A stretch of DNA of 64,000 nt from Antedon mediterranea (Eukaryota > Echinodermata > Crinoidea > Comatulida > Antedonidae). Both the position numbers and the translations under genes were made by a program. The notes under the pieces are model-generated. The model worked only from the letters and a program-made list of their open reading frames with translations, was not told the origin of the DNA and did not search any database. Positions within the stretch are counted from its first letter, which is position 1, and the number at the start of each line of letters is the position of its first letter. Where the stretch lies: contig NC_092670.1 in the NCBI RefSeq assembly GCF_964355755.1, positions 41,031,795-41,095,794 of the forward strand, in the 5' to 3' direction. Shown here piece by piece: positions 11,801-20,934 of this stretch.

Positions 11801-14800
11801 AGTAAGTTAAGAAACTCAATAGAGTTTTCATACAATACAAGTCATTTTCTATCAAACACACCTTGAACCTTTATTTTTAATGGCTCAAAATTACCCCAAC
11901 ATTTTGGATGTGTTGAAAAAGTTGAATATACTGTATTCTATAATAAAAAAATTGTAAAAAAAACTGAAAGTCTTTTTAATAAATAAAGGTAGTTAATTAA
12001 AGCAAAAAGTGTATTAATTAATAGGACGTGTTACTGTAGGCTAAGAAACATTCTTTAAAGATTAAAGGTTATGGATTCTATTTTGGTTGGCTCTCTCTTT
12101 TAAATCTTTACTACATACAGTATCGGCAACACACAAAGTCTGACCAAATCTTTACTACATATCGGCAACACACAAAGTCTGACCATAATTTGATTGAATT
12201 GCTAAACACTATTTTATACAAAATTGGCTCTATTCTATATACTGTACTTACTATAAATAAAATGCAGAGATGGCCATATAGTCTGAATTAGTAAATTTGC
12301 TTGTTTTTTAGTATTTTAATACAGAAAATCCTATTATCTTTGTAACCAGGGTGAAAATGATGTTGGACCAGGGGGGGGGGGACAAGTAAAAGATACGGTG
12401 TCTTAGGGGTAGTAACTACATTTACCAAGTAGGCCTCATATTTACTATACAAAAGGACACAGGGGTATAGTGTACCAACTGGGCTAATTGTAGCATAGGA
12501 CACAGGGGTATAGTGTACCAACTGGGCTGATTGTAGCATAGGACACAGGGGTATAGTGTACCAACTTGGCTGATTGTAGCATAGGACACAGGGGTATAGT
12601 GTACCAAGTGGGCTGATTGTAGCAGTAGAGCAAACAGTAATTGAATGGGTCAAGTCTACTGATCTTTGTAATTTAAATATAATGGAATCTCTACAGTAGG
12701 AGTGGTGTACAGTAGCTGGATACTACAGTAATACCATGGAGTAAATTCTATACTCCATGGTAATACACTACTGTAAACTATAAATATTACTTGAACACTC
12801 TAACTTTGGAAATTTAATTTCTTAAGCTCTGTCTACACTATCAAACAAAATGACAACAAAATGAGATGTGCCCATATATGGACATGATGATGCCATATCA
12901 CTACCATATTTGGGCATACCACTACCATACAGTATATGGGCACATCACACTTTTTTTGTTTGATAGTATCATATCATATCATATCATTTATTTCGCCAAT
13001 ATACAGAACAGAACAAAAAAACAATACAAAAGTAAGTCAATGAGGCCGGATAACCTAAAAGTTACAAATAAAAATAACCGTTGAGAGGCTCTCCACATCG
13101 AAATACTTACATAAAATGAATAATACATGGATTCTATTAAAATTTAGATAAAACTATAAAATTCAGCAATGTGTTTTTATAAAAAATTGTAAATTTATAA
13201 AGATAGAATTAAGAAAATATCTTTAAAATATACATATGTTCAGATTAAAACAGATTGTTAAAATATTTCTTAAGGCTATGCTTAAAACAGTTTATATTAA
13301 TTAAAAGTTGGTCGCAGAGATCCGCAGGCAGATCTCTAAAATGTCTAACAAAAAAATTAAAGACAGAGTTATGAAATAAATCAGTCCGGGCTATAAAATT
13401 ATTGCGCAACTTAAGGTTATTAACATGTCTGCAATTAATAGATAAATATTTAAAAACATTAACATCATATAATTTGTACATACATTTGGTAACAAAATTA
13501 ATACATAAATACCTAATGCGATTGTTAATGGACATCAGATTAAGGAGTTTCAAACGTTCAGGGTAAGGGGGACTGGCTGATCTTGGGAAGCATGTGCGGG
13601 TGACCCTCCTTTGGACAGCTTCAAGTGTAGACAGAGCTTAACAATAATGATGTAGAATAGGTACTGTAGGTGTAGTAGTAATAAAATCAGTTAAGTGAGC
13701 AACAATCCATTTGTACAGTATAATCCATTTGTACAGTATACAGTAAGTTTGTGTAGAATCTTACGTTACAAATTCTAATAAGGCCGATTTGAAGAATTTA
13801 AGAATAAGTTTATTTTTTAGGAATGATGATAGTGAAAGTGGCTTATGGTGTTCCGGTGGTACAGAGTGGTTTACAATTGTCGTATTCGATTGGGAACTTT
13901 CGTTGTCAACGTAAAGATTCGTTGAATACTTTTTGTATTCGAATTGTAAATTTGTGTTCAACAGATGGTCATTCGAATATAAAACGTTGACAACGAAAGC
14001 TTTTTCGTTAAGAACAATCTCAACGCTCAAAATACTCCGTTAAAGAAGTACTCAACGAAAAACTACTCAACGGTCCACTCGAATACGACAATTGATTGTA
14101 TGTTGTACTGTACATGGATGGTATATTTTACATGACACACAATGTTTTTACATGGTAACTGTACTGTATGCTTTTCTCATGGTATTTTTTACATGACACA
14201 CAATGTTTTTACATGGTAACTGTACTGTATGCTTTTCTCATGGTATTTTTTACATGACACACAATGTTTTTACATGTTAACTGTACTGTATGCTTTTCTC
14301 ATGGTATTTTTTACATGACACACAATGTTTTTACATGGTAACTGTACTGTATGCTTTTCTCATGGTATTTTTTACATGACACACAATGTTTTTACATGGT
14401 AACTGTACTGTATGCTTTTCTCATGGTATTTTTTACATGACACACAATGTTTTTACATGCTAACTGTACTGTATGCGCTTTTCTCATGGTATATTTTACA
14501 TGACACACAATGTTTTTACATGGTAACTGTACTGTATGCTTTTCTCATGGTATATTTTACATGACACACAATGTTTTTACATGCTAACTGTACTGTATGC
14601 TTTTCTCATGGTATTTTTACATGACACACAATGTTTTTACATGGTAACTGTACTGTATGCTTTTCTCATGGTATATTTTACATACTACTGTATGTTTTAA
14701 TATTAAAGTCAACAGGTGAAGTTCCAGCATGTCTCAACAAGTTTTATATCACAGGAAATTAGGGATTTATAAGTATTTTCTGGTTATTGTTCTGAATCTG

Positions 14801-16347
14801 GAATAACAATAAGTAGGTTATTAACCTTCAATGTATTCTTTATTAATATCAGGCAGCCATCTCCAATGTTTGTCTACAGTGCTACTGTTGTACAGCTATC
14901 TCTACACTATTAAACTACTTAATTTGATACAAAGTGTGATGTGCCCAAATATGGTAGTGATATGCCTAAATATGGTAGTGATATGCCCAAATATGGTACG
15001 TAGTGATATGCCCAAATATGGTAGTGATATGACATATGATATTAAAATCTGTCAAATTGCTGTACAGTCAATTAATGCCGTTTCCACTACAGACAGGGGA
15101 TGTTGTCGCAAAGCTAAAAAATCGTCAGCATGTATGCGTATTCATGTAAATGCGTATTCATGTAAATGCGTATTCATGTAAATGCGTATTCATGTAAATG
15201 CGTATTCATGTAAATGCGTATTCATGTAAATGCGTATTCATGTAAATGCGTATTCATGTAAATGCGTATTCATGTAAATGCGTATTCATGTTTCCATCTT
15301 CCAAATTATACCATTCTGCGATGAATTCTATATTCTTATTTTTTTGCTTTCTGTGAACAGTTTCTACTTTTTAAAAATTCGCAACCAATCGGAGCTCAGG
15401 AAATGATTCGCAATCATGTGAATCAAAAAGCTCAGAAAACACATGATGAAAATTAAAATCGCAGCTACTGTATTAGCAATTTTTTTCTCTGTGGAAACAT
15501 TGGATTCATGCGTGACAAACCTCCGAAAAACCATGAGCCAATACTCACACAGTTAAGTGTATTGTAAAATATAATTATAGGCTACATTAATGCATGTTGT
15601 TTTTAATGAATGATGTGTTTTGGCCAAACATGTACTCACAAATTCTCCTTTTACATATCATACATTTAAGTTGCATGCAGGTAAAAAATAATTGTTATTA
15701 AATACTGTAGCGTTCCCAATTCAAAATGTTGCTTCATAAAGTTTGAAAAGTTTATCATTAATCAATATAAGATTTAAAGTTTTATCGCCAAAGAGAAAGA
15801 ATTAGACAATCGTATATAGACCACCATTATGTTAAAATCACCAAACCCAACCTCCAATATAATATAGCCCAGAAAAAGTAGGCATACTGTACAGGATACA
15901 AAATTAAAATTATTTTATTATTAATATTAAAGCAATTGCAAAACAATAAAATCAAGAACGAGTAAAATAAGTAGTACTAGCTCTAGAAGTTTACTTAACG
16001 GCAGATGGCCTCCTACAAACATCTAGGCCTAATGTCCCATTTATTATGGTAGTACCAAACGGTGCTAAACGCTAGCCGCTCAGGCCTAGAATAAACAAAT
16101 ACAAGGGCTGTTTACCTGCCATCCCGAGCGTTAGGCTTGTTTTCATGATATCGGTGTCCGATTGATCACCACTAGGCGTGGCGACTCCGACGATTAAAAT
16201 GAACAGAAACGTACATAAAAACTCAGCAATTAAACGTCTAAATAAATCTACAGTAAAAACGCAGGATTTTGCGGATTTAACACTCGAATTTGACTCTGCA
16301 TCATGGGTACTTCGCCTCCTACCCGCCATAGTCACTACCGACGACAA
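5678..16347 (-). CDS. Aquaporin (MIP family), five exons, 280 aa
   Basis: Membrane water or small-solute channel. Spliced model on the minus strand: exon 1 16347-16116, exon 2 7464-7302, exon 3 6730-6517, exon 4 6142-6062, exon 5 5830-5678. All junctions are GT-AG with agreeing phases, and the total of 843 nt gives 280 residues, the usual size. Seen: a hydrophobic helix at residues 39-58, first box GAHMNPAVS (NPA 94-96), QGFALELIMTFILMFTFVA helix at 156-174, second box TGASMNPIR (NPI 212-214, Arg215) and an acidic C-terminal tail. By alignment from memory with AQP1, the aromatic/arginine filter is Leu74, Thr200, Ala209, Arg215, lacking the usual Phe and His. Family assignment is certain; subtype and substrate are not. 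The start MSSVVTMAG is the first in-frame Met; the second, seven codons in, is possible. Confidence 0.93.
6062..6142 (-). CDS. Aquaporin exon 4 (second box, NPI)
   Basis: 27 codons, phase 0-0: FKFTGASMNPIRILGPLVFL then GDFKNIW. The box is NPI rather than NPA (codon ATT at about 6101-6103), with the selectivity-filter Arg retained. Acceptor AAATTTTAG, donor TGG|GTAAGT. Confidence 0.92.
6257..6388. mobile_element. MITE of the TTAAGCTCTGTCTACAC family, in aquaporin intron 3
   Basis: Ends are imperfect inverted repeats, TTAAGCCATGTCTACACG at the left and a matching ...GTAGACAATGCTTTAA at the right. The interior carries the family words ATATGGGCACATCACA and GTGATATG. Other members are at 12822-13641, 14898-15062, 59426-59717 and 60816-60932. 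Confidence 0.7.
6517..6730 (-). CDS. Aquaporin exon 3 (helices 4-5)
   Basis: Begins after TTTCTTACAG and encodes loop C, the helix with conserved FALELIMTF, the DSNLLGHRPSAAVSVGLAF stretch and the start of helix 5, ending GGGGC|GTAAGT in phase 0. Thr200 occupies the place of the filter His of water-selective aquaporins. Confidence 0.93.
7302..7464 (-). CDS. Aquaporin exon 2 (first NPA box)
   Basis: Starts after a TTTTTTTTAG acceptor. Its first two bases complete a Val codon with exon 1, continuing VTLMHCFERISGAHMNPAVS, then helix 3 (GIVYIVAQGVGALTGTALL). The common GHISG before the first box is ERISG here. It ends AAGGG|GTAAGC, phase 2. Confidence 0.93.
8648..8742. repeat. Dispersed repeat, three copies (8648, 10280, 10434)
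   Basis: The block ending ACTTGATTCAATTTTGTA occurs at 8648-8742 and, with an extra middle segment TACAAGTACGTTCTGATG, at 10280-10395 and 10434-10536. Probably an old mobile or duplicated sequence; no ends recognised. Confidence 0.6.
8744..8780. repeat. Perfect 12-bp stem hairpin with GC-rich loop
   Basis: CTAGATGGTACG at 8744-8755 pairs with 8769-8780; the 13-base loop GTCGCTTCGCTCG is unusually GC-rich for its surroundings. Confidence 0.75.
9284..9366. repeat. Duplicated block (second copy 9979-10070)
   Basis: Both copies start near GGAAAACACCCCTATT and share AATCGTCAATAA and CTAACTTAATTTAATTAGTA. Spacing about 695 bp. Confidence 0.6.
10195..10270. repeat. About 31-bp repeat, 2.5 copies
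   Basis: Copies of CATTAAAGGGTAAAGGATAA followed by ATATATA-type sequence. Confidence 0.7.
12452..12624. repeat. 43-bp minisatellite, 4 copies
   Basis: Unit contains GTACCAACTGGGCTGATTGT and GGACACAGGGGTATAGT. Open frames across it arise only because the repeat lacks stop codons. Confidence 0.9.
12732..12762. repeat. Perfect 12-bp stem hairpin, CCATGGAG core
   Basis: TACCATGGAGTA at 12732-12743 pairs with TACTCCATGGTA at 12751-12762, loop 7 bases. Confidence 0.75.
12968..13623 (-). mobile_element. 5'-truncated non-LTR retrotransposon (LINE) 3' end
   Basis: On the minus strand: coding 3' end of a reverse-transcriptase ORF, an AT-rich 3' untranslated part with AATAAA, then a short ATGAT/TATGA microsatellite tail at 12968-12990, as in CR1/Jockey-like elements. 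The insertion interrupts a MITE and a three-base AGT is shared by both junctions. The clade is inferred, not tested. Confidence 0.75.
13245..13623 (-). pseudogene. C-terminal fragment of a LINE reverse-transcriptase ORF
   Basis: An open frame of about 126 codons runs from the truncated 5' edge to a stop at 13245. It begins LEAVQRRVTRTCFPR and contains LNNRIRYL-like, RTDLFHNSVFNFFVRHF and LPADLCDQ motifs, typical of the tail following the RT domain in many non-LTR elements. No RT catalytic core or endonuclease remains, so it is inactive. Confidence 0.75.
13874..14094. mobile_element. 221-bp MITE with perfect 16-bp terminal inverted repeats
   Basis: CAATTGTCGTATTCGA at 13874-13889 and its exact reverse complement at 14079-14094. 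The interior has further direct and inverted copies of TTCGTTGA/TCAACGAA-like words. No coding sequence; non-autonomous DNA transposon by structure. Confidence 0.8.
14113..14690. repeat. 61-bp minisatellite, about 9.5 copies
   Basis: Unit contains ACATGACACACAATGTTTTT and AACTGTACTGTATGC. Copies vary at a few positions (GGTAAC or GCTAAC; one copy has an extra GC). Confidence 0.92.
14898..15062. mobile_element. Degenerate MITE of the CTGTCTACAC family
   Basis: Left part ATCTCTACACTATTAAAC matches the family terminus. The interior GTGATATGCCCAAATATGGT is internally repeated four times; the right end is decayed. Confidence 0.55.
15134..15290. repeat. 16-bp minisatellite, 10 copies
   Basis: Perfect or near-perfect copies of GCGTATTCATGTAAAT. 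Confidence 0.93.
16116..16347 (-). CDS. Aquaporin exon 1 (residues 1-77)
   Basis: Codes for a Ser/Arg-rich cytoplasmic N-terminus, the first transmembrane helix (LIAEFLCTFLFILIVGVATP) and the start of helix 2, TSLTLGMA. It ends GGCAG|GTAAAC, leaving one base of the next codon (phase 1). The Glu in the AEF motif is the conserved helix-1 glutamate of the family. Confidence 0.93.
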
Positions 16348-16651
16348 AACTTCGCTTTCCTTTTTGATTGAGTTGTTGTTGAGTAAGTAACTTACTTTCA
16401 GCTTTCAGTAGTTGTACGAAACTGGTGTTTGTTTTCAAAAGTATAGAGGGCGGGCAGCAATTTGTTACTGTCCACAGAGATAAAAGTTTTATGATTGATT
16501 GAAGTCGAACTATTCACGTCACAAACATCAAACAATTTTTTTTAAATATTTAAAAGTATAAAAAATTATAAATAATTGAAAAAAAAACTAAATATATAAA
16601 ATGAATAAAAAAATAATAGTAATCAAAAGGATATTAGAAGCTAAATGCAAT
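16348..16651 (-). promoter_or_regulatory. Upstream region of the aquaporin gene
   Basis: About 300 bp between the aquaporin start codon and the tRNA array. It should hold the aquaporin leader and core promoter. I see no clear TATA box at a sensible distance; the distal half is A/T-rich. Confidence 0.35.
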
Positions 16652-17020
16652 GATGTCACATCTCTATGATTCCTGGTTAAACATACTGTATGAATAAAAA
16701 GACGAAAAAAAAAACAGTACTGGCCGATATGGGGCTCGAACCCATGACATTCGCGTTATTAGCACGACGCTCTGCAAACTGAGATAACCGGCCGGTTGGA
16801 TACATAGATGTCACATTTCTATGATTTCTGGTTAAACATACTGTATGACTAAAAAGACGACAAAAATACAGTACTGGCCAATATGGGGTTCGAACCCATG
16901 ACATTCGCGTTATTAGCACGACGTTTTGCCGACTGAGCTAACCGGTCGGTTGGATGTCACATTTCTATGATTCCTGGTTAAACATACTGTATGACTAAAA
17001 AGACGACAAAGGTACAGTAC

Positions 17021-17093
17021 TGGCCGATATGGGGCTCGAACCCATGACATTCGCGTTATTAGCACGACGCTCCGCCGACTGAGCTAACCGGCC
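17021..17093 (-). tRNA. tRNA-Ile(AAU): tRNA-Ile (anticodon AAU)
   Basis: All four stems are kept; the D loop differs from consensus by one base (TCCGCC on the plus strand). A short spacer precedes it: eight bases of the usual ATACATAG segment are missing. Confidence 0.85.
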
Positions 17094-17329
17094 GGTTGGA
17101 TACATAGATGTCACATTTCTATGATTCCTGGTTAAACATACTGTATGACTAAAAAGACGACAAAAGTACAGTACTGGCCGATATGGGGCTCGAACCCATG
17201 AGATTCGCGTTATTAGCACGACGCTCTGCCGACTGAGCTAACCGGCCGGTTGGATACATAGATGTCACATTTCTATGATTACTGGTTAAACATACTGTAT
17301 GACTAAAAAGACGAAAAAAAGTACAGTAC

Positions 17330-17402
17330 TGGCCGATATGGGGCTCGAACCCATGACATTCGCGTTATTAGCACGACGCTCTGCCGACTGAGCTAACCGG
17401 CC
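17330..17402 (-). tRNA. tRNA-Ile(AAU): tRNA-Ile (anticodon AAU), consensus copy
   Basis: Matches the array consensus at every position I checked; a run of seven T follows in the downstream spacer. Confidence 0.88.
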
Positions 17403-17787
17403 GGTTGGATACATAGATGTCACATTTCTATGATTCCTGGTTAAACATACTGTATGACTAAAAAGATGACAAAAATACTGGCCAAAATGGGTTTCGAACC
17501 CATGATATACGCGTTATTAGAACGACATTTTGCCGACTGAGCTAACCGGTCGGTTGGATACATAGATGTCACATTTCTATGATTCCTGGTTAAACATACT
17601 GTATGACTAAAAAGACGAAAAAAAATACAGTATTGGCCGATACGGGGCTCGAACCCATGACATTCGCATTATTAGCACGACGCTCTGCCGACTGAGCTAA
17701 CCGGCCGGTTGGATACATAGATGTCACATTTCTATGATTCATGGTTAAACATACTGTATGACTAAAAAGACGAAAAAAATACAGTAC

Positions 17788-17860
17788 TGGCCGATATGGG
17801 GCTCGAACCCATGACATTCGCGTTATTAGCACGACGCTCTGCCGACTGAAATAACCGGCC
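17788..17860 (-). pseudogene. D-arm-broken tRNA-Ile copy (type example)
   Basis: The D stem GCTC is TTTC, which removes two base pairs and the A-box GC. Many units share this exact change (for example 17942, 19179, 19486, 19640, 20405, 26990, 37280, 39096), so it is an inherited subfamily and not repeated decay. Confidence 0.8.
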
Positions 17861-18252
17861 GGTTGGATACATAGATGTCACATTTCTATGAGTCCTGGTT
17901 ACACATACTGTAGGCCTATGACTAAAAAGAAATTACAGTACTGGCCGATATGGGGCTTGAACCCATGACATTCGCGTTATTAGCACGACGCTCTGCCGAC
18001 TGAAATAACCGGCCGGTTGGATACTAGATGTCACATTTCTATGATTTCTGGTTAAACGTAGTGTATGACTAAAAAGACGAAAAAAAGTACAGTACTGGCC
18101 GATATGGGGCTCGAACCCATGACATTCGCGTTATTAGCACAACGATCTGCCGCCTGAGAGGGCTAACCGGCCGGTTGGATATATAGGTTTCACATTTCTA
18201 TGATTCCTAGTCAAACATACTGTATGACTAAAGACGAAAAAAAATACAGTAC

Positions 18253-18325
18253 TGGCCGATATGGGGCTCGAACCCATGACATTCGCGTAATAAGCATGAC
18301 GATCTGCCGACTGAACTGACCGGCC
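18253..18325 (-). tRNA. Variant tRNA-Ile-like unit with anticodon UAU
   Basis: The anticodon loop reads CTTATTA instead of CTAATAA, giving anticodon UAU, which would read AUA (also Ile). The D stem has a mismatch (GTTC/GATC) and position 8 is C, so it is probably a decayed copy. Confidence 0.5.
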
Positions 18326-18406
18326 GGTTGGATACATAGATATCACGTTTCTATGATTCCTGGTTAAACATACTGTATGACTAAAAAGACGACAAAAGTA
18401 TAATAC

Positions 18407-18479
18407 TGGCCGATATGGGGCTCGAACCCATGACATTCGCGTTATTAGCACGACGCTCTGCCGACTGAGCTAACCGGCC
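18407..18479 (-). tRNA. tRNA-Ile(AAU): tRNA-Ile (anticodon AAU), consensus copy
   Basis: Consensus body; the downstream spacer begins GTATTATAC rather than GTACTGTA. Confidence 0.85.
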
Positions 18480-19793
18480 GGTTGGATACATAGATGTCAC
18501 ATTTCTATGATTCCTGGTTAAACATACTGTATGACTAAAAAGACGACAAAAGTACAGCACTGGCCGATATGGGGCTCGAACCCATGACATTCGCGTTATT
18601 AGCACGACGCTCTGCCGACTGAGCAAACCGGCCGGTTGGATACATAGATGTCACATTTCTATGATTCCTGGTTAAACATACTGTATGACTAAAAAGACGA
18701 CAAAAATACAGTACTGGCCAATATGGGGTTCGAACCCATGACATTCGCGTTATTAGCACGACGTTTTGCCGACTGAGCTAACCGGTCGGTTGGATACATA
18801 GATGTCACATTTCTATGATTCCTGGTTAAACATACTGTATGACTAAAAAGACGAAAAAAAATACAGTACTGGCCGATACGGGGCTCGAACCCATGACATT
18901 CGCATTATTAGCACGACGCTCTGCCGACTGAGCTAACCGGCCGGTTGGATACATAGATGTCACATTTCTATGATTCATGGTTAAACATACTGTATGACTA
19001 AAAAGACGACAAAAGTATAGTACTAGCCGATATGGGGCTCGAACCCATGACATTCGCGTTATTAGCACGACGCTCTGCCGACTGAGCTAACAGGCCGGTT
19101 GGATACATAGATGTCACATTTCTATGATTCCTTGTTAAACATACTGTATGACTAAAAAGACGAAACACAATACAGTACTGGCCGATATGGGGCTCGAACC
19201 CATGACATTCGCGTTATTAGCACGACGCTCTGGCGACTGAAATAACCGGTCGGTTTGATACATATGTCACATTTCTATGATTACTGGTTAAAAATACTGT
19301 ATGACTAAAAAGACGACAAAAATACAGTACTGGCCGATATGGGGCTCGAACCCATGACATTCGCGTTATTAGCACGACGCTCTGCCGACTGAGCTAACCA
19401 GCCGGTTGGATACATATATGTCACATTTATATGATTCCTGGTTAAACATACTGTATGACTAAAAAGACGAAAAAAAATACAGTACTGGCCGATATGGGGC
19501 TCGAACCCATGACATTCGCGTTATTAGCACGACGCTCTGCCGACTGAAATAACCTGCCGGTTGGATACATAGATGTCACATTTCTATGATTCCTGGTTAA
19601 ACATACTGTATGACTAAAAAGACGACAAAAATACAGTATTGGCCGATATGGGGCTCGAACCCATGACATTCGCGTTATTAGCACGACGCTCTGGCGACTG
19701 AAATAACCGGTCGGTTGGATACATAGATGTCACGTTTCTATGATTCCTGGTTAAACATACTGTATGACTAAAAAGACGACAAAAGTACAGTAC

Positions 19794-19866
19794 TGGCCGA
19801 TATGGGGCTCGAACCCATGACATTCGCGTTATTAGCACGACGCTCTGCCGACTGAGCTAACCGGCC
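19794..19866 (-). tRNA. tRNA-Ile(AAU): tRNA-Ile (anticodon AAU), consensus copy
   Basis: Consensus body; the 5' flank has AATCGGCC rather than AACCGGCC. Its partner is at 22398. Confidence 0.86.
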
Positions 19867-20558
19867 GATTGGATACATAGATGTCACGTTTCTATGATTC
19901 CTGGTTAAACATACTGTATGACTAAAAAGACGACAAAAGTACAGTACTAGCCGATATGGGGGCTCGAACCCATGACTTCGCGTTATTAGCACGACGCTCT
20001 GCCGACTGAGCTAACCGGCCGGTTGGATACATAGATGTCACATTTCTATGATTCCTGGTTAAACATACTGTATGACTAAAAAGACGACAAAAATACATTA
20101 CTGGCCGATATGGGGCTCGAACCCATGACATTCGCGTTATTAGCACGACGATCTGCCGACTGAGCTAACCGGTCGGTTGGATACATATGTCACATTTCTG
20201 ATTACTGGTTAAAAATACTGTATGACTAAAAAGACGACAAAAATACAGTACTGGCCGATATGGGGCTCGAACCCATGACATTCGCGTTATTAGCACGACG
20301 CTCTGCCGACTGAGATAACCCGCCGGTTGGATACTAGAAGTCACATTTCTATGATTTCTGGTTAAAGGTACTGTATGACTAAAAAGACGACAAAAATACA
20401 GTACTGGCCGATATGGGGCTCGAACCCATGACATTCGCGTTATTAGCACGACGCTCTGCCGACTGAAATAACCTGCCGGTTGGATACATAGATGTCACAT
20501 TTCTATGATTCCTGGTTAAACATACTGTATGACTAAAAAGACGACAAAAATACAGTAT

Positions 20559-20631
20559 TGGCCGATATGGGGCTCGAACCCATGACATTCGCGTTATTAG
20601 CACGACGCTCTGCCGACTGAGCTAACCGGCC
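20559..20631 (-). tRNA. tRNA-Ile(AAU): tRNA-Ile (anticodon AAU), consensus copy
   Basis: Consensus body; partners at 23163 and 24072. Confidence 0.87.
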
Positions 20632-20934
20632 GGTTGGATACATAGATGTCACATTTCTATGATTCCTGGTTAAACATACTGTATGACTAAAAAATACAGT
20701 ATAGGCCGATATGGGGCTCGAACCCATGACATTCGCGTTATTAGCACGACGCTCTGCCGACTGAGCTAACCGGCCGATTGGATACATAGATGTCACGTTT
20801 CTATGATTCCTCGTTAAACATACTGTATGACTAAAAAGACGACAAAAGTACAGTACTAGCCGATATGGGGGCTCGAACCCATGACTTCGCGTTATTAGCA
20901 CGACGCTCTGCCGACTGAGCTAACCGGCCGGTTG

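Larger units (their letters stand above)
12822..13641. mobile_element. MITE interrupted by a LINE fragment
   Basis: The left end, TTAAGCTCTGTCTACACTAT from 12822, and the right end, its reverse complement finishing GTAGACAGAGCTTAA at 13641, are about 820 bp apart. The middle part 12968-13623 is a separate retrotransposon insertion. Joining the flanks restores the expected GATAGT/GTAGACAG terminal sequence, so the LINE landed inside the MITE. Confidence 0.8.
7465..16115 (-). other. Aquaporin intron 1 (8.65 kb), packed with repeats
   Basis: Large intron with no internal coding exon found: exon 1 and exon 2 join in phase and align without a gap to other aquaporins. It contains hairpins, dispersed duplicates, five minisatellites and four transposon remnants listed separately. 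Stretches not so listed (for example 7520-8640 and 10540-12100) are AT-rich with nothing recognised, except a two-copy repeat at about 12101-12186. Confidence 0.7.
16652..18330 (-). repeat. tRNA array block 1: irregular proximal edge, 11 units
   Basis: 73-nt tRNA segments begin (lower coordinate) at 16721, 16875, 17021, 17175, 17330, 17479, 17634, 17788, 17942, 18096 and 18253. This edge has the most diverged copies: 16721 and 17479 have broken D arms, 16875 has an altered acceptor and D stem, 17788 and 17942 have the GCTC-to-TTTC D-stem change, 18096 has a 4-base insertion (77 nt), and 18253 has anticodon UAU. Intact: 17021, 17175, 17330, 17634. Confidence 0.9.
18331..20934 (-). repeat. tRNA array block 2: 2604-bp higher-order repeat, copy 1
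   Basis: 17 units starting at 18407, 18561, 18715, 18870, 19024, 19179, 19331, 19486, 19640, 19794, 19948, 20102, 20252, 20405, 20559, 20703 and 20857. Every unit has a positional partner 2604 bp further on, sharing unit-specific variants (for example GTTTTGCC at 18715/21319 and a shortened spacer before 20703/23307). Edges are approximate, because the first pair (18407/21011) is less similar. Confidence 0.9.

Noticed and set aside
12288-12653. Open frames with CVLCYNQPSWYTIP repeats
   Set aside because: Readings of the 43-bp minisatellite; no conserved protein features.
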